NCBI GenBank assembly: GCA_016212395.1
Contig: JACRGF010000037.1
Location: 1 to 46,261, forward strand
Origin: Microcaldota archaeon
GTDB taxonomy: Archaea; Micrarchaeota; Micrarchaeia; Burarchaeales; JACRGF01
Direction of reading: 5' to 3'
Length of the DNA stretch: 46,261 bases
Shown: piece by piece, positions 1 to 8,969 of the stretch
Position numbering within the stretch: position 1 is the stretch's first letter
Layout: each line of letters begins with the position of its first letter
Position numbers and translations under genes: made by a program
Notes under the pieces: generated by a model
Database searches by the model: none
What the model was told of the DNA's origin: nothing
The model's input: only the letters and a program-made list of their open reading frames with translations

Positions 1-2319
1 GGAGTTCCAGCGAGTTATTACGCGTTCAGCTCAGTCACCAGCTCTTGGAACAACACTGTGCTCAACACTACGTTCGTCCGTTCCAAAATTTACAATGACG
101 CTACTTCCAACTTGACTGTCGCGTGGTACGCGCGGGCGCACGTTACAGGTAATAACGGTGGCAACTTGCAGAATGCGGACGTGAACGTTTCAGACGCGTT
201 GGGCAGGCGCGAGTTTTCAGGTCAGACGGACGCGAGCGGGTTGACTGCGTGGTTTGTTGTGAACGACTCTACACTCGGCTTTTCGCCTGTTTACTACAAC
301 AACAACAGTTTCAGCGCGAACAGGACGAACGAAGGCGCTATTTCTTCAGGCAGGAACATTTCTTCCACCCAGCAAGTGGAACTCGTGCTCCCGTGCGGGT
401 CGCTCGCGAACAGCTTGACTCTCTCAACCAACGTGAGCATTGCAACCACGTGCTTGGACTTTACAGCAGACTCTATCACTCTCGACTGCAACGGCTACTC
501 GATTGCAAGCAACGGCAACGGCGCTGGAGTAAACGCGACTGGAAGAAAAAACATCGTAATCAAAAACTGCAACATCAGAAACTTTACTGTTGGAGTAAAC
601 TTTACTAAAACGAATTACTCCGACATTCTCAACAACCAAGTTTGGAACAACTCGCTTTACGGAGTTTATTTCACTACCTCCAACTCTTCAAACATCACTT
701 CAAACAACGTTTACAACAATTCCGGCTACGGCGTTTACCTTGCATACTCGTCAAACAATAACACTATTTCCTCCAACAATATCTCTAACAATTCAAATAC
801 CGGCATTTGGATTTATTTATCTTCAGACAACAACACTATCTCTTCAAACAACATTTCCAACCACAGCGTGTACGGAATCTTGTCTTCATCCTCTCTCTAC
901 CTGAACGTTTCTTTAAACAGCATTTCAAACAATTCTTATGCTAACGTCTGGATTTATTCAAACAACAACTCTATTTCCAACAATAACGTTTCATTCTCAC
1001 CGCGCGGCATAGTGCTCGTCGGCCACAACAACACTGTCTTCTCCAACAATGTTTCCAACCATTCCGCTGTAGGCATTTTCTTCTCTTCAGGCAATGACAA
1101 CATAGTTTTCTTCAACATTCTGTCAAGCAATACTGGTTATGCAGTATGGCTTTCGACTTCAAGAAACAATTCCGTGTACTTAAACAATCTTTCCCGTGGT
1201 GGTGTCGGCGTATATGCTGGAGCGTCTGACTTAACCGCAATATACAACAATACTATCAACTTCAGCAGTGGCGACGCGATTAATTTCTACAACTCAAACT
1301 ACTCTCGCATATTCAACAATACGATCTATAACCTTTCTTCTGGTACTGGCATCAGCTTGCAGTATTCTAATAACGCGTCCATAACTGGCAATACTATTTA
1401 CAATACGTCCAACACTGGAGTCTATTTGGCTTACTCTTTGAACGCGAGCTTGTCTGCGAACAGGGTTTTGAACGAAACTGACGGCGTAATATTTATTTCA
1501 TCCAACGGCAGCATCCAAAATCCTGGATTGATTGAAGGCAATTCAGGATATTCTCTGTTGAGTACAAGCAGCAACGTTTCAGTTGACTCGAGCGACCTCG
1601 GAGTTTCAACACGCGGCAAGAGCTTGTTCGCGTGGTACGTGAACGCGTCTGTCTATAACTACACTGGCGAGCCTGCCGTGGGAGCAACTGTGAACGTGAC
1701 GAACGTTTCAGGGCACTTGGCATCGTACTCTAACACTCTTTTTACCGTAACTTCGTCTTTCACCACCGACTCGCAAGGCTACACTTCAAACTTCTACGTT
1801 TACGAAAACAAGACGAACAACGACAACACCGTCACTATCTACAACAACCACTCTTTCCGCGCGAACAAGACTGAAGGCGGTTACGGCACGAACAACACGA
1901 ACGTGACTGGAGTCTCGTATCCTTACACTATCCTCATTAATTTGAGCGCAACGTGCGGGCTCGTCGCGAACACGAGCGCAGTAAACTTCGGAACCCTCGC
2001 AGTCGGGCAAACCAGCTCGGAAGAAGCGCTCACCATAAACAATACCGGCACTGTAAGCAGTCAAGTGCAAATCTCGGGAACAAGCTGGACGAGCGGAAGC
2101 AACTCGTTCTCAGTCACTTCCTCTAAATTCCACAACACTACTTCCGGCGTTGCTTACGCGAGCAAGTACGCTCTCGAAAGCTCTAACTCGCTCGCCTACG
2201 TGCCACTCGCCCCGCTCAATATTTTCACTACCTACCTGCAAACATTAATTCCAGAAGGCCAAGAGACAGGCACTTACACGCAGACAATAACTTACACTGT
2301 CTCATGCCCGCCAACGTAA
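1..2319 (+). CDS. Beta-helix surface protein, 5' partial
   Basis: The reading frame is open from base 1, so the true start lies upstream; the GTG at 58 is internal. Seen in order: an Ig-like module (about 58-390, with GLTAWFVVNDSTLGFSPVYY), a right-handed parallel beta-helix (about 391-1600) opened by a cap with GAGVNATGRKNIVIKNC and built of 20-25-residue Asn/Ser-rich turns, a second Ig-like module (about 1615-1900) and a C-terminal beta-sandwich (about 1948-2316; SAVNFGTLAVGQTSSEEAL, resembling ASH/choice-of-anchor folds). The helix turns match the NosD/PbH1 type. N-X-S/T sequons are very dense, so heavy N-glycosylation is likely. The C-terminal domain recurs at the end of the next gene, marking the two as paralogues. 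A role as an exported surface or adhesion protein is inferred; no enzymatic motif is visible. Confidence 0.85.
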   Translation, partial: GVPASYYAFSSVTSSWNNTVLNTTFVRSKIYNDATSNLTVAWYARAHVTGNNGGNLQNADVNVSDALGRREFSGQTDASGLTAWFVVNDSTLGFSPVYYNNNSFSANRTNEGAISSGRNISSTQQVELVLPCGSLANSLTLSTNVSIATTCLDFTADSITLDCNGYSIASNGNGAGVNATGRKNIVIKNCNIRNFTVGVNFTKTNYSDILNNQVWNNSLYGVYFTTSNSSNITSNNVYNNSGYGVYLAYSSNNNTISSNNISNNSNTGIWIYLSSDNNTISSNNISNHSVYGILSSSSLYLNVSLNSISNNSYANVWIYSNNNSISNNNVSFSPRGIVLVGHNNTVFSNNVSNHSAVGIFFSSGNDNIVFFNILSSNTGYAVWLSTSRNNSVYLNNLSRGGVGVYAGASDLTAIYNNTINFSSGDAINFYNSNYSRIFNNTIYNLSSGTGISLQYSNNASITGNTIYNTSNTGVYLAYSLNASLSANRVLNETDGVIFISSNGSIQNPGLIEGNSGYSLLSTSSNVSVDSSDLGVSTRGKSLFAWYVNASVYNYTGEPAVGATVNVTNVSGHLASYSNTLFTVTSSFTTDSQGYTSNFYVYENKTNNDNTVTIYNNHSFRANKTEGGYGTNNTNVTGVSYPYTILINLSATCGLVANTSAVNFGTLAVGQTSSEEALTINNTGTVSSQVQISGTSWTSGSNSFSVTSSKFHNTTSGVAYASKYALESSNSLAYVPLAPLNIFTTYLQTLIPEGQETGTYTQTITYTVSCPPT

Positions 2320-2569
2320 AACGTTTAGAAGTCTAGAAGTTTAGGAGTTTTGGGGTTTAGTGAGTTTGGAGTTTAGGAGTTTCGATTAGTTTTGCAGTTG
2401 TTTTGAGTGTGTGAAAATGTTTTGAATTGTTTTGCAGTCGTTTTGTTTGTGGGGGTTTTGTCTATGTGGTTTTGAGTGGTTTCGTTTCTGTGGTTTTGCA
2501 GTTGTTTTGCCTGTTGGGTTTTGAATATTTTTGAATTGTTTTGCTGTTGAATTGAGAGGTTTTGAGAAA
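2320..2569. repeat. Intergenic T/G-rich degenerate repeat array
   Basis: The 250-base gap contains no convincing gene. It consists of imperfect reiterations of GTTTAGGAGTTTTG and TTTTGCAGTTGTTTTG units. The same type of sequence occurs downstream of the giant gene (17577-17665), inverted at 19396-19445, and near 38395-38505 and 41285-41370. T-runs here could also stop transcription of the upstream gene. The ribosome binding site of the next gene (GAGAGGT) lies at the right edge. Confidence 0.6.
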
Positions 2570-5500
2570 ATGCTTGAACTGCGAACGCTTGAAAAAACGG
2601 TTTTGCTTTCCGCGTTCTTCTCCCTACTCTTTTTCATTTCTTTTTCAAGCGCGCAAGTCACGAACACTCTTCAAGTAGTAGGCTGCAATTCTACTCTCAC
2701 GCAAAACACTACTCTCTACTCGAACCTTTTCGCAACCCAAACGTGCTTCGTGATTGACGCGGACAACGTTACTCTCGACTGCGCTGGCTACAGCATTACC
2801 GGCAGGGGCGTTGGCTCGGGCGTGAACGCGACTGGAAGAAAAAACATTACCATAAAAAACTGCAACATTCGAAGCTTCCTCGTTGGAATAAACTTTACCA
2901 AGACGAACAACTCCCTCATCACGAACAACACTATTTTCAACTCGACTTACTGGGGCGTGTACGTGGATGTTTCAAACAATACCAACATTTCTTACAATAA
3001 CATTCACAACGCCAGCAAGACTGGTTCCGGAATTTCCTTGCGCTCTGTTATAGGCCAGACCAGCATTCAAGGCTCGTACGTTGCGTACAACAACATTTCA
3101 AACTCCAGCAGTTCAGGCATCTACATTTTTTACGCTTGGAACAATACGCTCGCTTTCAACAACTTCTACTCTAACAGAGGACACGGCGTGTACGTCGCGT
3201 CAGGGAGAGACCTCTACATTTACAACAATTCCTTCTACAACAACACGCTGGACGGAGTGCACCTGCAAACCATCGGAGGGTCGTACACTGTGTGGAACAT
3301 GTGGGTTTACAACAACAGCATTTTCAACAATTCAAAAGACGGCATTTGCCTGCTAGACGCGTTCAAAAGCGGTATCACTCAAAACAACATTTTCAACAAC
3401 TCCAAGATCGGCATCAACATGACGACCGCCTTTGACTGCAACGTTTCACTCAACCGCGTTTACAACAATTCAAGAAGTGGCGTTTACTCGTCTGGCTCAA
3501 ACTCTACTTTGTTTTTGAATAATTCTATCGAAGACAACCTGCAAGACGCGTTCTACTTCTCCAATTCCAACCACTCCACAATAACGAACTCTTCAATTTC
3601 CGGAGTTCCAGCGAGTTATTACGCGTTCAATTCTGCCTCCAACTCGTGGAACAACACTGTGCTCAACACTACGTTCGTCCGTTCCAAAATTTACAATGAC
3701 GCTACTTCCAACTTGACTGTCGCTTGGTACGCGCGCATCCACTATACAGACCGCGCTACTGGAGCGAACATAAACGCTGGCACTGCAACTGCTGTTGACG
3801 CTTACGGCTCGCAAGCGTTCACAGGCTCTACAGACGCGAGCGGCTTGACTGCGTGGTTCACAGTAAACGACACTACGTTCGGCTTTTCCCCGCGCTACTA
3901 CAACAACAACTCGTTCACTGCAAGCAAAACAGGCTACGGCTCGAGCTCGGCAAGCGCGAACGTTACTTACTCACAGCAAATAGAACTCTCATCAGGCTGC
4001 GGAGCGATTTCTTCAAGCACTACTCTCACTGGCAACGTTGAAGCAGCAGGCTCGTGCTTTGTGTTCAACGCTGACAGTATTACTCTCGACTGCGCTGGCT
4101 ACAATATTACCGGCGACGGGAACGGCGCGGGAGTGAACGCTACTGGCAGGAAAAACATTGTAATCAAAAACTGTGACATCCGAAACTTTACGATAGGCAT
4201 TAATTTCACGAAAACAAACTATTCCGACGTTCTGAACAACAGGATTTGGAATATTTCCGCTTATGGCATCTATCTCACAGTTTCAAACTCTTCAAACTTC
4301 ACTTCAAATACCATCTATAATATGAGCAGTGCTGGCAAAGGAATTTACGCTTGGGCATTTGCTTACAACAATTCTTTTTCTTTCAACAACATCAGCAACT
4401 TGTCAACAGGCATTTACCTCTTGGTAGACAATAATTCCATTTCATTCAACCATTTATTTCAAAACACTGAAGGAATCCACATTCAAGGCGGGAATGAAAA
4501 CCTTGTTTTCTCAAACAATGCTTCCAACAATTCAGACACCGGCATTTTCATTGACACTGGCTCGCATTGGAATACTCTTTCCAACAATACTGCTTCGCAC
4601 AATTTAGACGACGGCATTGCGCTGTCAGCATCAAACAACAACGTGCTTTCTTCAAACTTGGTTTTCAACAATTCGGATGACGGGTTTTACTTTTTGAGCA
4701 CTTCACACAACAATTCCTTTTCCTTCAACCGCGTGTTCAACAACTCGCATTACGGTGCGTACATCTCCACGTCTAATTACTCTTTTTTCCTGAACGATTC
4801 CTTTGAAGACAACCTGCAAGATGCGTTCTACTTCTACAAGTCCAACCACTCAAAAATAACGAACTGCTCGATTTCCAGAGTTCCAGCGAGTTATTACGCG
4901 TTCAATTCTGCCTCCAACTCGTGGAACAACACCATCCTCAACACTACTTTCGACTATGCCAAAATCAGCAACGACGCTACCTCCAACTTGACTGTCGCGT
5001 GGTATGCGCGCGTTCACGCTGTTGACAACAGCGGAAGCAATATTCAAAACGCGGATGTTAACGTTACTGACGCTCTCGGCACGCGTTTTCACTCAAGCCA
5101 GACGGACGCGAGCGGGTTGACTGCGTGGACTACTGTCAACGACACTATCTTCGGCTTTTCGCCTGTTTACTACAACAACAATAGTTTCAGTGCGAACAAG
5201 ACGGGCAACGGCCAAATTACGAAATCCTTGAACATCACTTCAACCCAGCAAGTAGAACTAGTGCTCCCCTGCGGTTCGCTCTCGAGCAGCACTACGCTTT
5301 CAACCAACGTGTCCTCCACAACCACGTGCTTCAACTTCGCAGCAGACTCTATCACTCTCGACTGCAACGGCTACGGCATTACTGGCAACGGGAACGGTGC
5401 GGGCGTGAATGCAACAGGCAGGAAGAATATAATTATCCGCAATTGCAACATCAGAAACTTTACTGTTGGAATTAATTTTACTAAAACGAATTACTCTGAC

Positions 5501-8107
5501 ATTGCGAACAACGTGGTTTGGAATAATTCGCTTTACGACATATTCTTCACTACTTCCAATTCTTCAAACATCACTTCAAACCGCATTTACAACGGTTCCC
5601 TTAACGGCATTTATTTCGTTTCTTCACACAATAACACTATTTCATCAAACAACATTTCAAACCGTTCTTCAAGCGGTATTTTCGCTACGCAGTCAAACAA
5701 CAACACGTTTTCTTTAAACAATGTTTCGTACAACACGATCGGAATTTACCTCCTGTCATCCAGCAATAATTCCATTCATTCAAACTCCGTGTTCAACAAT
5801 TCACAAGAGGGAATTAGTTTATGGTATTGCACTAATAATTCGGTTTACTCCAACACTGTCTTCAACAACACTGACCACGGCATTTACTTGTTTTCTTCCC
5901 CAGGCAATACTATCCACCACAATACTGTCTTTTCCCAGCTTCTCGCGCCTGGCAGCCCGCGTGGAATTTACATTTACACTTCCCACCGCAACCTCGTTTA
6001 CTCTAACAACGTTTCCAACAACACGTTCGGCATTGATGTTCATCAATCCAATTGGGTGAACGTTTCTTCAAACAACGTAAGCGTTCTCGGGTACTTAGGC
6101 TTGTCTTACTCCAACCACAGTTACGTGCATTCAAACATATTGTCAAAAAGCAGTTCTACTGGAGTGAACATAAACGATGCTTACAACAATTCTATTTTTT
6201 CAAACAACGTTTCAAACCGTTCCTACGGAATTTACGTCTACGGTTCTTTCAACAATTCTTTTTCCTTCAATAGAATTGTGAACAACACTCTCGACGCTTT
6301 TTACATTCAAAGTTCCAACGGAAACAATTTCACTAACGAGTCTATCGGAGACAATCAAAGGCAGTCGTTCTATTTCGCAAACTCGAATGGCTCGCACATC
6401 ACCAACTCCAGCATTTCAGGAGTCCCAAGCGGAAATTACGCGTTAAACTCCATTGAAGGCTCGAACAACAATATTGTCCTCAACACTACTTTCAACCGAA
6501 CAAAAATCTATAACGACGCTACTTCCAACATTACCCTCCAATGGTTCGTGCGCGTTCACGTTTCAAGAGGCTCGGCTTCAAGCCTTGAAGGCGCTGACGT
6601 GAACGTTTCAAACGCGTTGGGCACGCGCTTTTCTTCAAGCCAAACAGACTCGAGCGGCTTGACCGAGTGGTTCGTCGTGAACGACACTACGTTCGGCTTC
6701 TCACCCGTCTACTACAACAACAATTCGTTCACTGCCAACGAGACGAGCGCAGGCTTTGCCACGCGAAGCTTGAACATTACTTCAACCCAACAAATCGAAT
6801 TCAACTTCTGCGGAGGGCCAATATGGCAAGACACCACCCTACTGCACAACGTCTCGTTTTCAACAACGTGCTTTACAATCACTGCAGACTCTGCCACTCT
6901 CGACTGCAACGGGTACTCTATCAACGGCAATGGGAACGGTGCGGGCGTGAACGCTACCGGCAAAGTCAGCATTACAGTCAAAAACTGTGTTATCCAAAAC
7001 TTTACTACTGGCATAAACTTTACTTCAACCAACCACTCTGACGTGCTCAACAACACTCTCTACAACAACTCGCTTTACGGCATTTTCTTCACGAACTCGA
7101 ACTCGACAAACGTTTCCTTCAACACTGCCTACAACAACTCTGCTTACGGGGCATTCCTCAACTCGTCAATCAACATAACGCTCGTGAACAACACGCTCTT
7201 GCAAAACGAGCTCGCGAACGTTTTCTTAAGCGATTCTTTCTCAAACAAAGCATTCCAAAACAACTCCATCACGCGCAGCCGGAACGGCATTTTCGCGTTC
7301 AACTCCTCCCTTGACATTACAGACGGCAACATTATAGAAAACAATTCAAACTATTCTCTCTCCAGCCGCAGTTCTACTGTAATAGTGAATGCCACTCGAC
7401 TCGGAAACTCGTCCCTAGGAAAATCGCTTTTCGCGTGGCAAGTGCGCGTGTTCGTAAACAACTCCGCAGGCTCTGTAATCCAGAATGCGAACGTGAACGT
7501 CACTAATGTTACGCTGCACAAGGGCTCTTACAACTTTTCAGATTACACTGCACTCGCGCAAGACTTCAAGACTGACTCGAACGGCTTCACCGAGTACTTT
7601 TACGTTTACGACAACAGGACGAACAACGACTCGAGCATAACGCGCTTCAACAACCACTCGTTCTACGCGAACAAGACGAACACCGGAGAAGCTAATGCTT
7701 CACTCAACATTACCGGCACGACTGACGTTAACCTCACGCTCTTATCCACTTGCGGGTTGAGCTTCAACACTACGTCGATTGCTTTCGGAAGCGTGTACTT
7801 GGGAGAAGCGAGTTCAGAGCAAGCATTCCGCGTTACGCACGCAGGCTCTGTGCTTTCAAACATTTCAATCGCAGGCGCTGACTGGACGAGCGGAGGAAAC
7901 AGCTTCAGCGTTTCAAACACTCACTACTACAACGAAACCGGAGTGAGCTACGCTGGAAAAGACGTTTTAAGCGCTTCAAACACGCTTTACTACCGCAACT
8001 TGGCAGTGAGAGAATTCTTCGACACTGCCATCCAACTCGTGATTCCATCCAGCCAAGCAGTCGGAAGCTACACGCAATCCATCACGATAACAAACGCGTG
8101 CAACTAA
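2570..8107 (+). CDS. Giant beta-helix surface protein (1845 aa)
   Basis: An exported repeat protein, probably a surface adhesin or cell-envelope component (inference). The start is ATG 2570: it follows GAGAGGT and gives a clean signal peptide (MLELRTLEKTVLLSAFFSLL then SSAQ); a TTG 39 bases upstream would add 13 unlikely residues. Four beta-helix modules follow, beginning near nt 2680, 3990, 5260 and 6810. Each opens with a two-Cys cap (TTL..NV....CF...ADSITLDC) and GAGVNATGRKN, then runs of Asn-rich PbH1 turns. Each helix ends in an Ig-like module with KIYNDATSNLT and FGFSP.YYNNNSF. The C-terminal sandwich (about 7750-8100) matches the end of the preceding gene. No catalytic pocket is recognisable. 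N-X-S/T sequons are extremely frequent. Blocks are nearly identical to parts of both flanking beta-helix genes. Confidence 0.88.
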   Translation: MLELRTLEKTVLLSAFFSLLFFISFSSAQVTNTLQVVGCNSTLTQNTTLYSNLFATQTCFVIDADNVTLDCAGYSITGRGVGSGVNATGRKNITIKNCNIRSFLVGINFTKTNNSLITNNTIFNSTYWGVYVDVSNNTNISYNNIHNASKTGSGISLRSVIGQTSIQGSYVAYNNISNSSSSGIYIFYAWNNTLAFNNFYSNRGHGVYVASGRDLYIYNNSFYNNTLDGVHLQTIGGSYTVWNMWVYNNSIFNNSKDGICLLDAFKSGITQNNIFNNSKIGINMTTAFDCNVSLNRVYNNSRSGVYSSGSNSTLFLNNSIEDNLQDAFYFSNSNHSTITNSSISGVPASYYAFNSASNSWNNTVLNTTFVRSKIYNDATSNLTVAWYARIHYTDRATGANINAGTATAVDAYGSQAFTGSTDASGLTAWFTVNDTTFGFSPRYYNNNSFTASKTGYGSSSASANVTYSQQIELSSGCGAISSSTTLTGNVEAAGSCFVFNADSITLDCAGYNITGDGNGAGVNATGRKNIVIKNCDIRNFTIGINFTKTNYSDVLNNRIWNISAYGIYLTVSNSSNFTSNTIYNMSSAGKGIYAWAFAYNNSFSFNNISNLSTGIYLLVDNNSISFNHLFQNTEGIHIQGGNENLVFSNNASNNSDTGIFIDTGSHWNTLSNNTASHNLDDGIALSASNNNVLSSNLVFNNSDDGFYFLSTSHNNSFSFNRVFNNSHYGAYISTSNYSFFLNDSFEDNLQDAFYFYKSNHSKITNCSISRVPASYYAFNSASNSWNNTILNTTFDYAKISNDATSNLTVAWYARVHAVDNSGSNIQNADVNVTDALGTRFHSSQTDASGLTAWTTVNDTIFGFSPVYYNNNSFSANKTGNGQITKSLNITSTQQVELVLPCGSLSSSTTLSTNVSSTTTCFNFAADSITLDCNGYGITGNGNGAGVNATGRKNIIIRNCNIRNFTVGINFTKTNYSDIANNVVWNNSLYDIFFTTSNSSNITSNRIYNGSLNGIYFVSSHNNTISSNNISNRSSSGIFATQSNNNTFSLNNVSYNTIGIYLLSSSNNSIHSNSVFNNSQEGISLWYCTNNSVYSNTVFNNTDHGIYLFSSPGNTIHHNTVFSQLLAPGSPRGIYIYTSHRNLVYSNNVSNNTFGIDVHQSNWVNVSSNNVSVLGYLGLSYSNHSYVHSNILSKSSSTGVNINDAYNNSIFSNNVSNRSYGIYVYGSFNNSFSFNRIVNNTLDAFYIQSSNGNNFTNESIGDNQRQSFYFANSNGSHITNSSISGVPSGNYALNSIEGSNNNIVLNTTFNRTKIYNDATSNITLQWFVRVHVSRGSASSLEGADVNVSNALGTRFSSSQTDSSGLTEWFVVNDTTFGFSPVYYNNNSFTANETSAGFATRSLNITSTQQIEFNFCGGPIWQDTTLLHNVSFSTTCFTITADSATLDCNGYSINGNGNGAGVNATGKVSITVKNCVIQNFTTGINFTSTNHSDVLNNTLYNNSLYGIFFTNSNSTNVSFNTAYNNSAYGAFLNSSINITLVNNTLLQNELANVFLSDSFSNKAFQNNSITRSRNGIFAFNSSLDITDGNIIENNSNYSLSSRSSTVIVNATRLGNSSLGKSLFAWQVRVFVNNSAGSVIQNANVNVTNVTLHKGSYNFSDYTALAQDFKTDSNGFTEYFYVYDNRTNNDSSITRFNNHSFYANKTNTGEANASLNITGTTDVNLTLLSTCGLSFNTTSIAFGSVYLGEASSEQAFRVTHAGSVLSNISIAGADWTSGGNSFSVSNTHYYNETGVSYAGKDVLSASNTLYYRNLAVREFFDTAIQLVIPSSQAVGSYTQSITITNACN

Positions 8108-8186
8108 GCAAAAAAGACAAAAGTTAAAAACAACTGTTCGCAATCATGAATTGTAGCAAATATGTTTCGAAAGAGGTGTGTTTTCC

Positions 8187-8789
8187 ATGAAAAAAATATT
8201 CAGGTTATTGTTCTGCCTCCTTGCAATCTCCAGTCTTGCTTTCTCCTTCCAGCAATTCGCCGGCACAATCAACTTGGACGTGCGCAACGGCTCAAGCAGT
8301 TCTACAAACTATAATTGGCTGTTGAACGACGAGCCTGAGCCCATAACCGTTGAAGTTTACACTGGCTGCGACGAAGCAGGTCCTTGCGCCTTCAACAACT
8401 TCGTGACAGTCAGCCCAACTACGCTCACCATTCCGCCTTCAAGCGAAGCGTCTGTCCTCGTAACCGCCACTATCCCCAGCAACTACAATTTTGCTGAAGG
8501 CAATATTACTGGCAACTTGTACGCGCGCAAGCAACAAGCAGCAAGCGGGCAAGTGTCCATCCAGCTTCAAATGAGCAAGCGCGTGAACGTAAACGTCTAC
8601 GAAGACGCAGCAATACTCTTGAAAAACGAAACTAATGCCACTACTGCACCCCCCACGGCGCAACAGCAAACTCCAATAGACTTGATTCCTTTCGCAATTA
8701 TCTTAACACTCCTCGCAATAATTGCATTCCTAGCGACTAAAACTTTATTCAAGCACGAACAAGCAGAAAAAAAACAAGCAAAAAAATAA
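8187..8789 (+). CDS. Small secreted, C-terminally anchored beta-sandwich protein
   Basis: A 200-residue protein of unknown function. The ATG at 8187 is preferred because GAGGTG ends nine bases upstream; a GTG at 8178 directly abuts that site. Visible parts are a signal peptide (residues 1-20, ending LAFSF), an Ig-like/archaeal pilin-accessory-like domain (about 20-140) with the PTTLTIPPSSEASVLVTATI strand pattern, a Thr/Pro/Gln-rich linker, a transmembrane helix (about 166-188, LIPFAIILTLLAIIAFLATK) and a short Lys-rich cytoplasmic tail. The pattern of a sandwich on an inner tail resembles DUF916/WxL-like and CARDB-adjacent proteins, but I cannot assign a family. Its place between two giant surface genes suggests a membrane-anchored partner or assembly factor for them (inference). 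Confidence 0.75.
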   Translation: MKKIFRLLFCLLAISSLAFSFQQFAGTINLDVRNGSSSSTNYNWLLNDEPEPITVEVYTGCDEAGPCAFNNFVTVSPTTLTIPPSSEASVLVTATIPSNYNFAEGNITGNLYARKQQAASGQVSIQLQMSKRVNVNVYEDAAILLKNETNATTAPPTAQQQTPIDLIPFAIILTLLAIIAFLATKTLFKHEQAEKKQAKK

Positions 8790-8969
8790 CGAAAGCAACA
8801 ATAACTCTGCGACTCCACCGCAAAACAACTCAGAACCTGCTCAAAACCACTGCAAAACAGCAAAAATACCCTGCCAATTCCGCTTCACTTCAACTCTTTT
8901 TTTAACGTCGTAAATTTGTCCAAACTCCACCTATACATTTAAATAACAATCTAACCAATATTTGAGAGA
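8790..8969 (+). promoter_or_regulatory. Terminator and promoter of giant gene
   Basis: The 180-base gap holds Gln-codon-like CAAAAC repeats (8815-8870), an inverted relative of the intergenic T/G repeat. A run of seven T at 8897-8903 is a candidate archaeal terminator for the preceding gene. A TATA-like TTTAAATA at 8938-8945 lies 25 bases before the ATG at 8970. That spacing predicts a leaderless or nearly leaderless transcript for the giant gene. Confidence 0.55.

Noticed and set aside
294-7920. Many long open frames on the minus strand and in shifted + frames
   Set aside because: They arise from the AAC/TCC/ACT codon bias of the Asn/Ser/Thr repeats. They lack ribosome sites, have implausible composition and overlap clear genes.
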